A stretch of 11,391 nt of DNA from Desulfobacterales bacterium (GCA_029932495.1 JAOZPY010000047.1:1-11391); one strand, 5' to 3'; counted from the first letter of the stretch, positions 1-7,431 are shown. The notes: a model not told the origin generated them from the letters alone. Made by a program: numbers and translations.

Positions 1-323
1 GGTGGGGTGACCAGCCCGTGCTGGCGGCCGACGCGCCGGATTTTGCGGCCGATCATCCAAAACGTCAGGGCCATAAACCCTGTGCCGAAGCCCATGATCG
101 GGAAAAAGGCATAGCCGTCCCGGTAGCCGGCGCCGGAAGTGCCGAAAACGGTGAACGCCGAAAAATTGGTGGCCACCATGGTTCCCAGCAGCACGAAGGT
201 GCCCAGTTTGCGGTTTGCCAGAAAATAGGCCTCCGGCGTCGATTTCCAGCGGGTACGGGCGATAAACCCGATAATCAGTACAACCAGAAAATAGCCAACC
301 AACACGGCAATCTTAATAAACAT
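1..323 (-). CDS. Sodium:solute symporter family protein, N-terminal part (cut by window edge)
   Basis: This is the first 107 codons of a membrane transporter that runs off the left edge of the window. Translation on the minus strand gives a hydrophobic start (MFIKIAVLVGYFLVVLIIGF), followed by the pattern typical of the sodium:solute symporter (SSS/PutP) family: a TPEAYFLANRKLG segment, then ATNFSAFTVFGTSGAGYRDG and a glycine-rich third hydrophobic stretch. Members are inner-membrane, roughly 11-13-helix carriers that couple Na+ entry to uptake of proline, acetate, pantothenate, betaine-like or other solutes. The start is ATG at 321-323, preceded by AAGGAG at a normal distance. It diverges from the catabolic cluster to the right, so uptake of a substrate such as sarcosine or a betaine is plausible, but specificity cannot be read from this fragment. 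The family call is firm; the substrate is unknown. Confidence 0.85.
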   Translation of the reverse strand, partial: MFIKIAVLVGYFLVVLIIGFIARTRWKSTPEAYFLANRKLGTFVLLGTMVATNFSAFTVFGTSGAGYRDGYAFFPIMGFGTGFMALTFWMIGRKIRRVGRQHGLVTP

Positions 324-348
324 GATTTGAACTCCTTAGCTGGTTTTT

Positions 349-414
349 TTACAAAACCTTTAGAACTAAAAAAGCCACCCCAACCATTAGGTTGGGATGG
401 CTTTCACCTGGCAT
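349..414 (-). CDS. Possible 21-codon leader peptide ORF upstream of the symporter
   Basis: A small ORF, ATG at 412-414 to TAA at 349-351, spans the whole terminator hairpin in the symporter leader. The predicted peptide begins MPGESHPN and ends in a hydrophobic VAFLVLKVL. The upstream AAAGG is only two bases from the ATG, which is a poor ribosome-site spacing, and there is no run of regulatory codons. It could couple translation to attenuation, but chance occurrence is equally likely. Confidence 0.15.
   Translation of the reverse strand: MPGESHPNLMVGVAFLVLKVL
368..404 (-). terminator. Intrinsic terminator hairpin inside the symporter leader
   Basis: An inverted repeat of 15 pairs with one mismatch (arms 371-385 and 390-404, loop 386-389) contains AAAGCCA/TGGCTTT and CCAACC/GGTTGG. 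Only on the minus strand is it followed by a run of six T (plus-strand A run 368-373), so it terminates leftward transcription. It lies about 60 nt downstream of the predicted start site and about 45 nt before the symporter start codon. It therefore sits in the 5' leader and not at a gene end, as expected for an attenuator or for the end of a short RNA. Confidence 0.6.
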
Positions 415-419
415 AACCT
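389..419 (-). promoter_or_regulatory. Candidate antiterminator hairpin overlapping the leader terminator
   Basis: On the minus strand AGGTT (419-415) can pair with AACCT (393-389), and inside it GGTG (408-405) with CATC (399-396, one G-U pair), around an AAAGC loop. This structure uses the 5' arm of the terminator hairpin, so the two cannot form together. No known riboswitch class was recognised. The pairing is short and was folded by eye. Confidence 0.3.
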
Positions 420-472
420 TTAAATTCGCGGCCGTTCAAACAGCCGGATAAAGCTTCTAAATTTTGGGTTAC

Positions 473-501
473 TTGATAACTGCTTCGGGCTGCTGTGTCA
501 A
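473..501 (-). promoter_or_regulatory. Sigma70-type promoter for the symporter gene
   Basis: On the minus strand a perfect TTGACA -35 box (plus positions 496-501) is followed, after exactly 17 bases, by TATCAA as the -10 box (473-478). Transcription would start near 466 and run left, leaving a leader of about 140 nt before the symporter ATG at 323. Box quality and spacing are good; activity is inferred. Confidence 0.6.
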
Positions 502-626
502 CAGATTTTATTGCCGTTTAAAAACCCTTGCGATACCCGTTCAAACATGTAATTTTAGGCGGGTCCTGGAGGACTTCGTCAAGAAGCACAATCTGGCATA
601 GACGACCGGATAGAAAGGAGCCTGTA

Positions 627-1628
627 ATGGCGTTTAATTTGAAAAACCGGCACTTTTTAAAGCTGCTGGATTTTACCTCTCCGGAAATAGGGTTCTTGCT
701 GAATCTTGCGCTTGATCTGAAAAAGGCCAAATATGCCGGAGTCGAACAGCCGCGGTTAACCGGCAAGAACATCGCTCTGATTTTTGAAAAGGCCTCGACC
801 CGCACCCGCTGTGCCTTTGAGGTGGCGGCTTACGACCAGGGGGCACATGTCACCTACCTGGGACCTTCCGGCTCCCAGATGGGAGCCAAGGAATCCATGA
901 AAGATACCGCCCGGGTGCTGGGAAGAATGTACGACGGGATTGAATACCGGGGTTTTGGCCAGCATATCGTTGAAACGCTGGCCCGCCACGCTGGGGTGCC
1001 GGTCTGGAACGGCCTGACCAATGAATTTCATCCCACCCAGGTGCTGGCCGATCTGCTGACGATGATGGAGCACTGCGACCAGCCGCTGAACCAGGTGAAA
1101 TTCGCCTACCTGGGCGATGCCCGCAACAACATGGGCAATTCCCTGCTGGTGGGTGCGGCCAAGATGGGCATGGATTTTCGGGCCGTGGCTCCCAAAAGTG
1201 TACAGCCGGATAAACAACTTGTAGACCAGGCCAGGGCGATCGCCCGGGATACCGGGGCCCGGATCAGGGTCACCGACAACCTGGATAAAGGTGTTAAGGG
1301 CTGTGATTTTCTGTGCACCGACGTGTGGGTTTCAATGGGAGAGCCGCAGGCGGTGTGGCAGGAAAGAATCGAACTGCTGCAGCCTTACCAGGTCAATGCA
1401 GCCGTTATGGAAAAAACCGGTAATCCTGATGTTAAATTATTGCACTGTCTGCCGGCGTTTCATAACCGCGAAACAATCATCGGCGAAGAGATTTACCAGA
1501 AGTTCGGCCTGGAGGCCATGGAGGTCAGTGAAGAAGTGTTCGAGTCGGATGCTGCCATCGTTTTCGACGAGGCTGAAAACAGGATTCACACCATCAAGGC
1601 GGTGATGGTGGCCACACTGGGAATCTGA
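627..1628 (+). CDS. argF: Ornithine carbamoyltransferase, resembling the catabolic (ArcB) type
   Basis: A 333-residue cytoplasmic enzyme interconverting ornithine plus carbamoyl phosphate and citrulline plus phosphate. The carbamoyl-phosphate loop STRTR is at residues 57-61, the ornithine-specific DVWVSMG at 232-238 and the catalytic HCLP at 273-276, at almost the same positions as in E. coli ArgF. Overall length is also normal. An upstream in-frame extension to 528 exists, but the ATG at 627 has AAAGGAG at good spacing and gives the family start MAFNL, so I chose it. From memory, the N-terminus (AKYAGVEQ, GKNIALIFEK) reads more like Pseudomonas catabolic ArcB than anabolic ArgF, but no arcA or arcC is visible here, so the direction is undecided (arcB is the alternative symbol). 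It is the first plus-strand gene and lies 55 nt before the hydroxypyruvate reductase. Confidence 0.93.
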   Translation: MAFNLKNRHFLKLLDFTSPEIGFLLNLALDLKKAKYAGVEQPRLTGKNIALIFEKASTRTRCAFEVAAYDQGAHVTYLGPSGSQMGAKESMKDTARVLGRMYDGIEYRGFGQHIVETLARHAGVPVWNGLTNEFHPTQVLADLLTMMEHCDQPLNQVKFAYLGDARNNMGNSLLVGAAKMGMDFRAVAPKSVQPDKQLVDQARAIARDTGARIRVTDNLDKGVKGCDFLCTDVWVSMGEPQAVWQERIELLQPYQVNAAVMEKTGNPDVKLLHCLPAFHNRETIIGEEIYQKFGLEAMEVSEEVFESDAAIVFDEAENRIHTIKAVMVATLGI

Positions 1629-1683
1629 CAGAAGATTGTTTGGCGCATTTTGCGGGTCTGGATAAAATTGGGAGGTGATGGTC

Positions 1684-2835
1684 ATGGAAAAATGGAAAAT
1701 TCACAATCCTTCCGGAAGCAGACGGGTGGTGGTTACCAAAGAGCTTCCCGGTTTGCTGTGGATCGAACGGCTGATCGGTGCCGACTGCCGGGTGGAAGTC
1801 TGCACGTCCACGGAGGTTCTCAGCGTGGAGGAAATCAAGGCCGCCATTGGTGACCGCTGCGATGCCGTTCTGGGGCAGTTGACCGAAGACTGGTCAGATG
1901 CGCTGTTCAGCGCGCTCAAGGCATCCGGGGGTACGGCTTACAGCAATGTGGCCGTGGGCTATAACAACGTGGATGTGGAGGCTGCTACCGGCCGCGGGAT
2001 ACCCGTGGGCAACACACCGGGAGTTTTGACCGAAACCACGGCCCAGATGGCCGTGGCCCTGACCTTTGCGGCCGCCCGGCGCATTGGGGAAGCCGAACGG
2101 TTTTTGCGGTCCGGAAAATACAAAGGCTGGTTGATGACGCTTTTTCTGGGAGAGTTGCTGTGGCGCAAAACAATTGGTATTATCGGCGCCGGTCGCATCG
2201 GCGCCGCTTACGCCCGCATGATGGTCGAAGGGCACAAGATGAATCTTGTCTATTATGACATTCATCCCAACAAAGCGCTTGAAGACGATATTGCCGCTTA
2301 CAGCGATTTTCTCAAATCCCGCGGGCAGGCACCGGTATCCTGCCGGCGGGCGGGCAGTGTCGAGGAGCTGCTGGCAGAAGCCGACTGTGTCAGCGTGCAC
2401 ACCGTGCTCGATGAAGCCACCCACCATCTGATCAATGCTGAGCGCCTGGCGTTGATGAAGGAAAACGCCGTTCTGGTAAACACCAGTCGTGGCCCGGTGA
2501 TCGATGAAGCGGCCCTGGTGGCGCATTGCCGCAAGCACTCAAATTTCAGGGCCGGCCTGGACGTATTCGAAAATGAACCCGACCTGGCACCGGGATTGTC
2601 CGAGCTGGAAAATGTGGTCATTGCCCCTCACATTGCTTCGGCGACCCGCTGGACACGGGAAGGCATGGCGACCCTGGCGGCCAGCAATGTCGCCGGGCTG
2701 CTGCTGGAATACCCGGTGTGGAACCGCCCGGATATTTTGCCGTTTCTGGAAAAAATTCCTCCCAAAGCGGCACCGAGCATCATCAATGCCGACGCGCTGA
2801 ATCTGCCGTTGTATGAAGACCCGGATCAACAGTGA
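1684..2835 (+). CDS. Plant-type NAD(P)H-dependent hydroxypyruvate reductase (D-2-hydroxyacid dehydrogenase family)
   Basis: A 383-residue cytosolic reductase that should convert hydroxypyruvate to D-glycerate, and possibly glyoxylate to glycolate. The Rossmann motif GAGRIG is at residues 168-173, followed by an acidic residue at the end of the next strand (YYD), which favours NADH. The family catalytic triad is complete: Arg269 (in SRGPVIDE), Glu298 (in ENEP) and His316 (in APHIAS), with the same 29- and 18-residue spacings as in Hyphomicrobium glycerate dehydrogenase. Many blocks match the plant peroxisomal enzyme HPR1, including GQLTEDW, NVAVGYNNVDVEAA, GNTPGVLTETTA, YARMMVEG, WTREGMATLAA and the C-terminal PSIINADALNLP. 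No peroxisomal signal is expected or seen. The start at 1684 has GGAGG eight bases upstream; two in-frame starts just before it lie too close to that site. It precedes soxB by 21 nt, so it is probably in the same operon. Confidence 0.9.
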   Translation: MEKWKIHNPSGSRRVVVTKELPGLLWIERLIGADCRVEVCTSTEVLSVEEIKAAIGDRCDAVLGQLTEDWSDALFSALKASGGTAYSNVAVGYNNVDVEAATGRGIPVGNTPGVLTETTAQMAVALTFAAARRIGEAERFLRSGKYKGWLMTLFLGELLWRKTIGIIGAGRIGAAYARMMVEGHKMNLVYYDIHPNKALEDDIAAYSDFLKSRGQAPVSCRRAGSVEELLAEADCVSVHTVLDEATHHLINAERLALMKENAVLVNTSRGPVIDEAALVAHCRKHSNFRAGLDVFENEPDLAPGLSELENVVIAPHIASATRWTREGMATLAASNVAGLLLEYPVWNRPDILPFLEKIPPKAAPSIINADALNLPLYEDPDQQ

Positions 2836-2856
2836 TTGCCTGTCAGGAGAAACCCC

Positions 2857-4080
2857 ATGTTTGGAACGTATAAACCCCTGTGGGGGAAAAAGCCCCGGTT
2901 TAAATCCAGCTACGATGCGGTGATTATCGGTGGTGGTCTGCACGGACTGGCCACGGCCTATTTTCTGGCCCGCGATTTCGGGATGACCGATGTCGCGGTA
3001 ATCGAAAAACGGTTTATCGGCTTCGGCGGTGCCGGCCGCAATACCGCCATCGTCCGTGCCAATCAGCGCACCCAGGAAAATGTGCCTTTTTACAGGAAAG
3101 CTCTGGATCTGTGGCCGGTTCTGACCCGGGAGCTTGACTTCAACCTGATGTTTTACAACTGCGGCAACCTGAATTTGGTGCACAGTGAGGCCGCCATAAA
3201 TGCCGCCCGCATGAACATTGCAACGGCGCAGTTTTGCGGGGTTGAAAGTCATCTGATCGATGCCCGCCAATGCAAGGAAATGATGCCGGCACTCAACATC
3301 TCCGAGGACATTACCTATCCGATTTTTGGTGCCATGTATCATCCGCCGGGGGGGATCGTGCGCCATGATGCGGTGGTCTGGGCCCTGGCCAAGGGCGCTG
3401 CCGCCCGCGGGGTGCACATCCATCAGCAGACCGCCGCAACGGGGATCGGTGTTGAAAACGGCAAAATCATCTCGGTGGATACCGAACATGGGAAAATCAA
3501 CACCCCGCGGGTGCTGCTGTCAGCCGGGGGGTACACAGCCGCTCTGGCCTATCGGCTGCTGCGGATCCAGCTGCCCATCAGTGTTTTGACCATCCAGGCC
3601 ATGGTGACCCAGCCGCTCAAACCGCTTTTAAACCACGTGATTTCATCCGGCGCCTATCACGTTTACGCCAACCAAACCCTGAAAGGCGAAATTGCCACCG
3701 GCGCCCACATGGACCCCTGGCCGAACTATACCACCCAGACCACGGCGCATTACATCAAGCACCAGGCCGAAGCGCTTGCAGAGCTGCTGCCGTGTTTGAG
3801 GGGCGTGAAGTTCATGCGCCACTGGGCCGGGTTGGCCGACATGACGCCGGACATGGCGCCCATTATGGATGGCAATGATCATGTGGACGGATTTTATCTG
3901 GATTGCGGCTGGGGGTATTTCGGTTTTAAATCCTGCACTGCGGTGGGAAAATACATGGCCCGGTTCATGGCCAGTGAAAAGTGTCCGCCTATTTTGAAGC
4001 CGTTTAATTTGCGTCGTTTTGAACAGCACCGCCTGATGGGCGAGACTGCGGCGGTGGTAAACTATTCCGCAAACAATTAA
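2857..4080 (+). CDS. soxB: Sarcosine oxidase beta subunit (FAD/FMN flavoprotein)
   Basis: A 407-residue catalytic subunit of the heterotetrameric sarcosine oxidase. It oxidises the N-methyl group of sarcosine at a non-covalent FAD and passes electrons to an FMN bound covalently at the alpha/beta interface. The N-terminal dinucleotide motif GGGLHG is at residues 25-30, followed by ATAYFLA and the AGRNTAIVRAN segment typical of this subunit. GGIVRHDAVVW carries His170, which sits where the FMN-linking histidine (about 173) lies in characterised enzymes. The C-terminal RHWAGLADMTPDMAPI and DCGWGYFGFKSC blocks also fit. The start at 2857 has AGGAGA seven bases upstream. It is the first gene of the B-D-A-G order but is separated from soxD by an unusual 169-nt gap. 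Alternative members of the DAO family are unlikely given the soxDAG genes that follow. Confidence 0.93.
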   Translation: MFGTYKPLWGKKPRFKSSYDAVIIGGGLHGLATAYFLARDFGMTDVAVIEKRFIGFGGAGRNTAIVRANQRTQENVPFYRKALDLWPVLTRELDFNLMFYNCGNLNLVHSEAAINAARMNIATAQFCGVESHLIDARQCKEMMPALNISEDITYPIFGAMYHPPGGIVRHDAVVWALAKGAAARGVHIHQQTAATGIGVENGKIISVDTEHGKINTPRVLLSAGGYTAALAYRLLRIQLPISVLTIQAMVTQPLKPLLNHVISSGAYHVYANQTLKGEIATGAHMDPWPNYTTQTTAHYIKHQAEALAELLPCLRGVKFMRHWAGLADMTPDMAPIMDGNDHVDGFYLDCGWGYFGFKSCTAVGKYMARFMASEKCPPILKPFNLRRFEQHRLMGETAAVVNYSANN

Positions 4081-4103
4081 GAAATGGTTTGAAACTCCCA
4101 TCT

Positions 4104-4200
4104 AACGCTCAAATACAGCGTTGCGACTTTTTTCGAAATGCTCACATACTAGCGTGTATGCTGCGTTTTCCCATCAACGCGCGCCTTGTCTTTGAACGTG
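4104..4200. repeat. Degenerate palindromic element between soxB and soxD
   Basis: The gap contains a nested, imperfect dyad of about 97 bases. The outer arms are 4104-4126 (with ACGCTCAAATACA) and about 4176-4200 (with TGTCTTTGAACGT), and read as complements with several mismatches. Near the centre CATAC (4145-4149) and GTATG (4156-4160) form a short exact stem. The left arm also has its own small hairpin, AACGCT/AGCGTT (4104-4109 and 4117-4122), followed after five bases by a run of T. It codes for nothing obvious and resembles a REP/MITE-type dispersed element. I recall similar motifs between genes of Desulfobacterales, but copy number cannot be judged from this window. Confidence 0.5.
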
Positions 4201-4249
4201 ATCTGAGGGTTTGAAATTTTTTCTACTTAAAAAACGGAGGAGCAACAGT

Positions 4250-4510
4250 ATGGCATTGACATTGACCTGCCCGATATGCGGCGAACGCAACGGGTATGAA
4301 TTCCGGTATGGCGGAGAAGACAAGGGTCCGCGACCCCGGGCCGAAGATCCGGCGCCGGGCCATTGGTGTGAATATGTGCACATGAGCCCCTGTGTGGCGG
4401 GTATCCGGAAAGAATGGTGGTACCATAAGGACGGCTGCGGCGTCTGGTTTACCACCGAACGGGACACCACCACCAGTCTGGAAGTCAAACAACCGGAGAA
4501 GACAAGATGA
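4250..4510 (+). CDS. soxD: Sarcosine oxidase delta subunit (zinc-binding)
   Basis: A small 86-residue subunit of heterotetrameric sarcosine oxidase with a structural zinc site. The ligands of the family are present: Cys7 and Cys10 in CPICGER, then His59 and Cys63 in WYHKDGC, close to the positions in the characterised enzyme. The YGGE segment near residue 20 and the GVWFTTERDT block near residue 66 are also family hallmarks. Length is slightly below the usual 90-100. The start at 4250 has GGAGG nine bases upstream; an in-frame start at 4211 would add 13 basic and hydrophobic residues not seen in the family. Its TGA overlaps the soxA ATG by four bases, so translation is probably coupled. An extra Cys40 and Cys48 are present but are not known ligands. 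Confidence 0.93.
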   Translation: MALTLTCPICGERNGYEFRYGGEDKGPRPRAEDPAPGHWCEYVHMSPCVAGIRKEWWYHKDGCGVWFTTERDTTTSLEVKQPEKTR

Positions 4511-7422
4511 ACAGGCTTGATGGATTGCCGACCTGTCGTATCGACAGCAGCCGGAAGATTGAATTTAGCTGGCAGAACCGGCGTTTTACGGGGGTTGCGG
4601 GCGATACGGTCGCCACCGCCCTTTATGCCGGTGGGGTGCGCATTTTTTCGCGCAGCCTAAAGTATCATCGTCCGCGGGGGTTGTACAGTCTGGATGGGGA
4701 ATCGAGCAATACCTGTGTGGGAATCGACGGGATTCCCAATGTCAGTGCTGAAAATACAGTACTCAAAGAAGGCATGCAGGTCCGGGCTCAAAATGTGATG
4801 GGCACCCCCAGGTTGGATTTGATGGGCTTTTTGGATAAACTGGACTGGGCCATGCCGGCCGGGTTTTACTACCGCACCATGCACAGGCCGGCGGCTGTCT
4901 GGCCGATAGCCCTCAAGCAGGTGCGCAAAATGGCGGGGCTGGGAAAAATCTCGCCGGATTTTCAGATGCCGGGAAGATTTGACGAGATCTACCCGACAGC
5001 CGATGTGTGTGTCATCGGCGGCGGCCCGGCGGGCTTGTCTGCGGCCCTGGCCGCGGCCGGCACGGGATTGCGGGTCATCGTGATGGAATCCAGGCCCTGG
5101 CTGGGTGGCTTTTTTGATTTTCGCGTGTGCGAATACCGCCCGGGACTGCCGCTGTACGAAAGGGCCGCCGAACTGGCCGCACAGGTTGAAAAGGCGGCCA
5201 ATATCCAAGTGTTTAAAAATACCGCCATGGTAGGCGCTTATAGCAACAATCTCATCACTGCCTTTCAGAAGGGCGAAGCCGACGACCCCTTTGACGAACG
5301 TTACATTGAAGTGCGCGCGAAAAGCGTTGTGGTGGCCACCGGCTGCATGGAACGGCCGCTGCTTTTTGAAAACAATGAACGGCCGGGCGTGATGCAGGCG
5401 GCCTGCGCCCATCGACTGGCCCACACCTATGGGCTGGTGGCCGGGCAAAAAGCGGTGTTTAGCATCGGCCATGACCTCGGGATTGAAGCGGCCATCGATT
5501 TGTTTGATCTGGGCCTTGAGGTGTCATGCGTGGCCGACATCCGCAAAGAGGGGCAGGATCGGGAGCTGGTGGAAAAGTTGGCCGAAAGAGGCATTGATTT
5601 TCTGCCCGGCTGGACAGCTGTCGATTGCAGCGGCAAAACGGTCAAAAGCGCCCGCCTGTGCAATCTGGATACCTATGTGCAAGAGCAGTTTGAGTGTGAT
5701 CTGCTCGTGGCTTCTGCCGGTATGACACCGGTGACCGGACCGCTTTGCCTGGCCCAGGCAAAAATGGCCTATGATGCCCATACGGGGTATTTTCTGCCCC
5801 GACAACTGCCTGCCAGGGTGCATGCCTGCGGACGGCTGCTGGGGTTAAACGATGCGGCCGCAATTGAAGTCTCGGGGCAGGTGGCCGGATATTCGGCCAC
5901 CCTGGACTGCGGGGTTTCCGTTGAAGAGGGACTTCGGCAGGCACGAGAGAAATTGGACAGTCTGGCAGGTCCCGCAAAAGGCTGCGACCTGGTGATGGCG
6001 CCGGTAAAAGGGCGCAAAGCTTTTATATGTTTTGACGAGGACACCACCGTAAAGAATATCAAACAGACCCTGGCCATGGGATTTGACGCCACCGAGCTCA
6101 TCAAACGTTTCAGCGCGGCCGGCACGGGACCGGCCCAGGGCGCAATCCCCGGGCACAACCTGGCGCTTTTTGTTGCCCGCTATCATGGCCGATCAAGTGC
6201 CATCACCCAGCCCACGACGGTCCGAGACCCCCTGGTGCCGGTTCATATTGCCACTTACGCGGGTGCCTATCATGACATGTGCAAACGCACGCCCATGCAT
6301 GACGCCCAGAAAACAGCCGGCGGTATCATGCAACGCATTGGTGTCTGGAAAAGAGCCCGTTATTTTTCCAGTGATACAGCCTGCACCGCCGAAATTGAAA
6401 ACGTGCGCAACAACGTCGGGATGCTGGATGCCACGACCCTGGGCAAATTCAGGATCTGGGGTCCGGATGCTGTCAAGGCGCTGCAGCGCGTCTACATTTC
6501 CGACATGTCAAAGATCCGCGAGGGCCGGATCAAGTATTCGGCCATGTGCAATGAAGACGGCTGCATCATCGATGACGGTGTGGTGGTCAAAAGAGGGGAA
6601 AACGATTATTATTTTACCACCAGCACGGCCCGCGCCGGCCAGACAGTCGAGTGGTTTCGCTATCACAGCCGGTATGACAACTGGGATTTTAACATGGTCA
6701 ACTTGACCGATGCCTATGGCGTTATCAACCTGGCAGGCCCCAACGCCAGAAAGGTTCTTGAAAAGCTGACCGAGGCGGACATTACCAACAGCGCTTTTGC
6801 CTATGGCGGTTTTTGTGAATTCAAGATCAAGAACACCATCCCGGTCAGGGCCATGCGCCTGGGATTCGTGGGAGAGCTTTCCTTTGAACTGCATGTGCCC
6901 TCATCCTATATGCAATCACTGTGGGCGATGTTGGAGGAAGCCGGTCGGCCGTTTAATATTCAACCCTTTGGCCTTGAGGCCCAGAATGTGTTGCGCATGG
7001 AAAAAGGGCATCTGATCATTGGTTCGGAATCCGAGCAGCGAACCACCCTTAACGATGTGGGTTTAAGCTTTTTGTGGGACCGCAGCAAATCAAAGGCCGG
7101 GACCGTCGGCGCTGTCGCGCTGATGCACACCGAAAAGCAGGAAGGGCGCCTGAAGCTGGTCGGCTTCAAGATGGACAATGCCCAGCGGGCGCCGCGGGAC
7201 GGCTCGATTGTGGTCGATCAAAACGTTTGCGGTCATGTGTGCATCGCCCGTTACAGCACCACCTTAAAGGAAGTCATCGGCATGGCGCTGGTCAAGGACC
7301 ACCTGGCCGGCGAGGGCGCGCAGCTGGATATTTATGAGGATGAGTGCAACGGGCAACTGATGCATGCCCATGTTGTCAAAATGCCCTTTTATGATGTAAA
7401 AGGTGAACGTTTAAGCATGTGA
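4507..7422 (+). CDS. soxA: Sarcosine oxidase alpha subunit (NAD-binding and folate-binding)
   Basis: A 971-residue subunit, normal length for the family. Residues 1-100 form the ferredoxin-like domain (SLKYHRPRG, then PNVSAENTVL); it has too few cysteines for a [2Fe-2S] cluster, as in other sarcosine oxidases. A dinucleotide fold follows, with GGGPAG at 171-176 and a second half around 320-350; in characterised enzymes this region binds NAD+. A small helical SoxA-type domain lies near 505-570 (ICFDEDTTVKNIK to GPAQG). From about 585 to the end is a GcvT-like tetrahydrofolate domain (NNVGMLDATTLGKFRIWGPDA, then GELSFELHVP, and GLEAQNVLRMEKGH), which captures the methyl-derived carbon as 5,10-methylene-THF. 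It overlaps soxD by four bases and is followed by soxG after nine. No truncation or frameshift is visible. Confidence 0.95.
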   Translation: MNRLDGLPTCRIDSSRKIEFSWQNRRFTGVAGDTVATALYAGGVRIFSRSLKYHRPRGLYSLDGESSNTCVGIDGIPNVSAENTVLKEGMQVRAQNVMGTPRLDLMGFLDKLDWAMPAGFYYRTMHRPAAVWPIALKQVRKMAGLGKISPDFQMPGRFDEIYPTADVCVIGGGPAGLSAALAAAGTGLRVIVMESRPWLGGFFDFRVCEYRPGLPLYERAAELAAQVEKAANIQVFKNTAMVGAYSNNLITAFQKGEADDPFDERYIEVRAKSVVVATGCMERPLLFENNERPGVMQAACAHRLAHTYGLVAGQKAVFSIGHDLGIEAAIDLFDLGLEVSCVADIRKEGQDRELVEKLAERGIDFLPGWTAVDCSGKTVKSARLCNLDTYVQEQFECDLLVASAGMTPVTGPLCLAQAKMAYDAHTGYFLPRQLPARVHACGRLLGLNDAAAIEVSGQVAGYSATLDCGVSVEEGLRQAREKLDSLAGPAKGCDLVMAPVKGRKAFICFDEDTTVKNIKQTLAMGFDATELIKRFSAAGTGPAQGAIPGHNLALFVARYHGRSSAITQPTTVRDPLVPVHIATYAGAYHDMCKRTPMHDAQKTAGGIMQRIGVWKRARYFSSDTACTAEIENVRNNVGMLDATTLGKFRIWGPDAVKALQRVYISDMSKIREGRIKYSAMCNEDGCIIDDGVVVKRGENDYYFTTSTARAGQTVEWFRYHSRYDNWDFNMVNLTDAYGVINLAGPNARKVLEKLTEADITNSAFAYGGFCEFKIKNTIPVRAMRLGFVGELSFELHVPSSYMQSLWAMLEEAGRPFNIQPFGLEAQNVLRMEKGHLIIGSESEQRTTLNDVGLSFLWDRSKSKAGTVGAVALMHTEKQEGRLKLVGFKMDNAQRAPRDGSIVVDQNVCGHVCIARYSTTLKEVIGMALVKDHLAGEGAQLDIYEDECNGQLMHAHVVKMPFYDVKGERLSM

Positions 7423-7431
7423 GGCTTCATA

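Larger units (their letters stand above)
324..626. other. Divergent intergenic region between symporter and ornithine carbamoyltransferase
   Basis: This stretch of about 300 bases has no convincing protein gene beyond the tiny leader ORF. Its left part is the symporter leader, with a terminator and antiterminator, and its centre holds the leftward promoter. A rightward promoter for the carbamoyltransferase must lie in about 480-600. The best candidate there is TTGCGA (529-534) with TAATTT 16 bases on, which is weak. No operator, riboswitch or RNA gene was recognised on the plus strand. Confidence 0.5.

Noticed and set aside
371..404. Hairpin as a rightward (plus-strand) terminator
   Set aside because: There is no T run after it on the plus strand and no plus-strand gene upstream; the T run exists only in the minus orientation.
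18..416. Plus-strand 132-codon ORF at the left end
   Set aside because: It is antisense to the symporter gene, has low-complexity hydrophilic content without a recognisable domain, and runs through the leader hairpin.
528..626. Upstream in-frame extension of the carbamoyltransferase
   Set aside because: The extra 33 residues match nothing in the family, and the ATG at 627 has a strong ribosome site and gives the family N-terminus.
2539..3489. Long minus-strand ORF of 316 codons across the hydroxypyruvate reductase and soxB
   Set aside because: It is a shadow of two well-supported plus-strand genes, is rich in His, Gln and Arg as antisense frames of GC-rich genes usually are, and has no ribosome site or family motif.
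4507..4810. [2Fe-2S] cluster in the N-terminal domain of SoxA
   Set aside because: The ferredoxin-like fold is recognisable, but the region lacks the set of four cysteines needed, as in other sarcosine oxidase alpha subunits.
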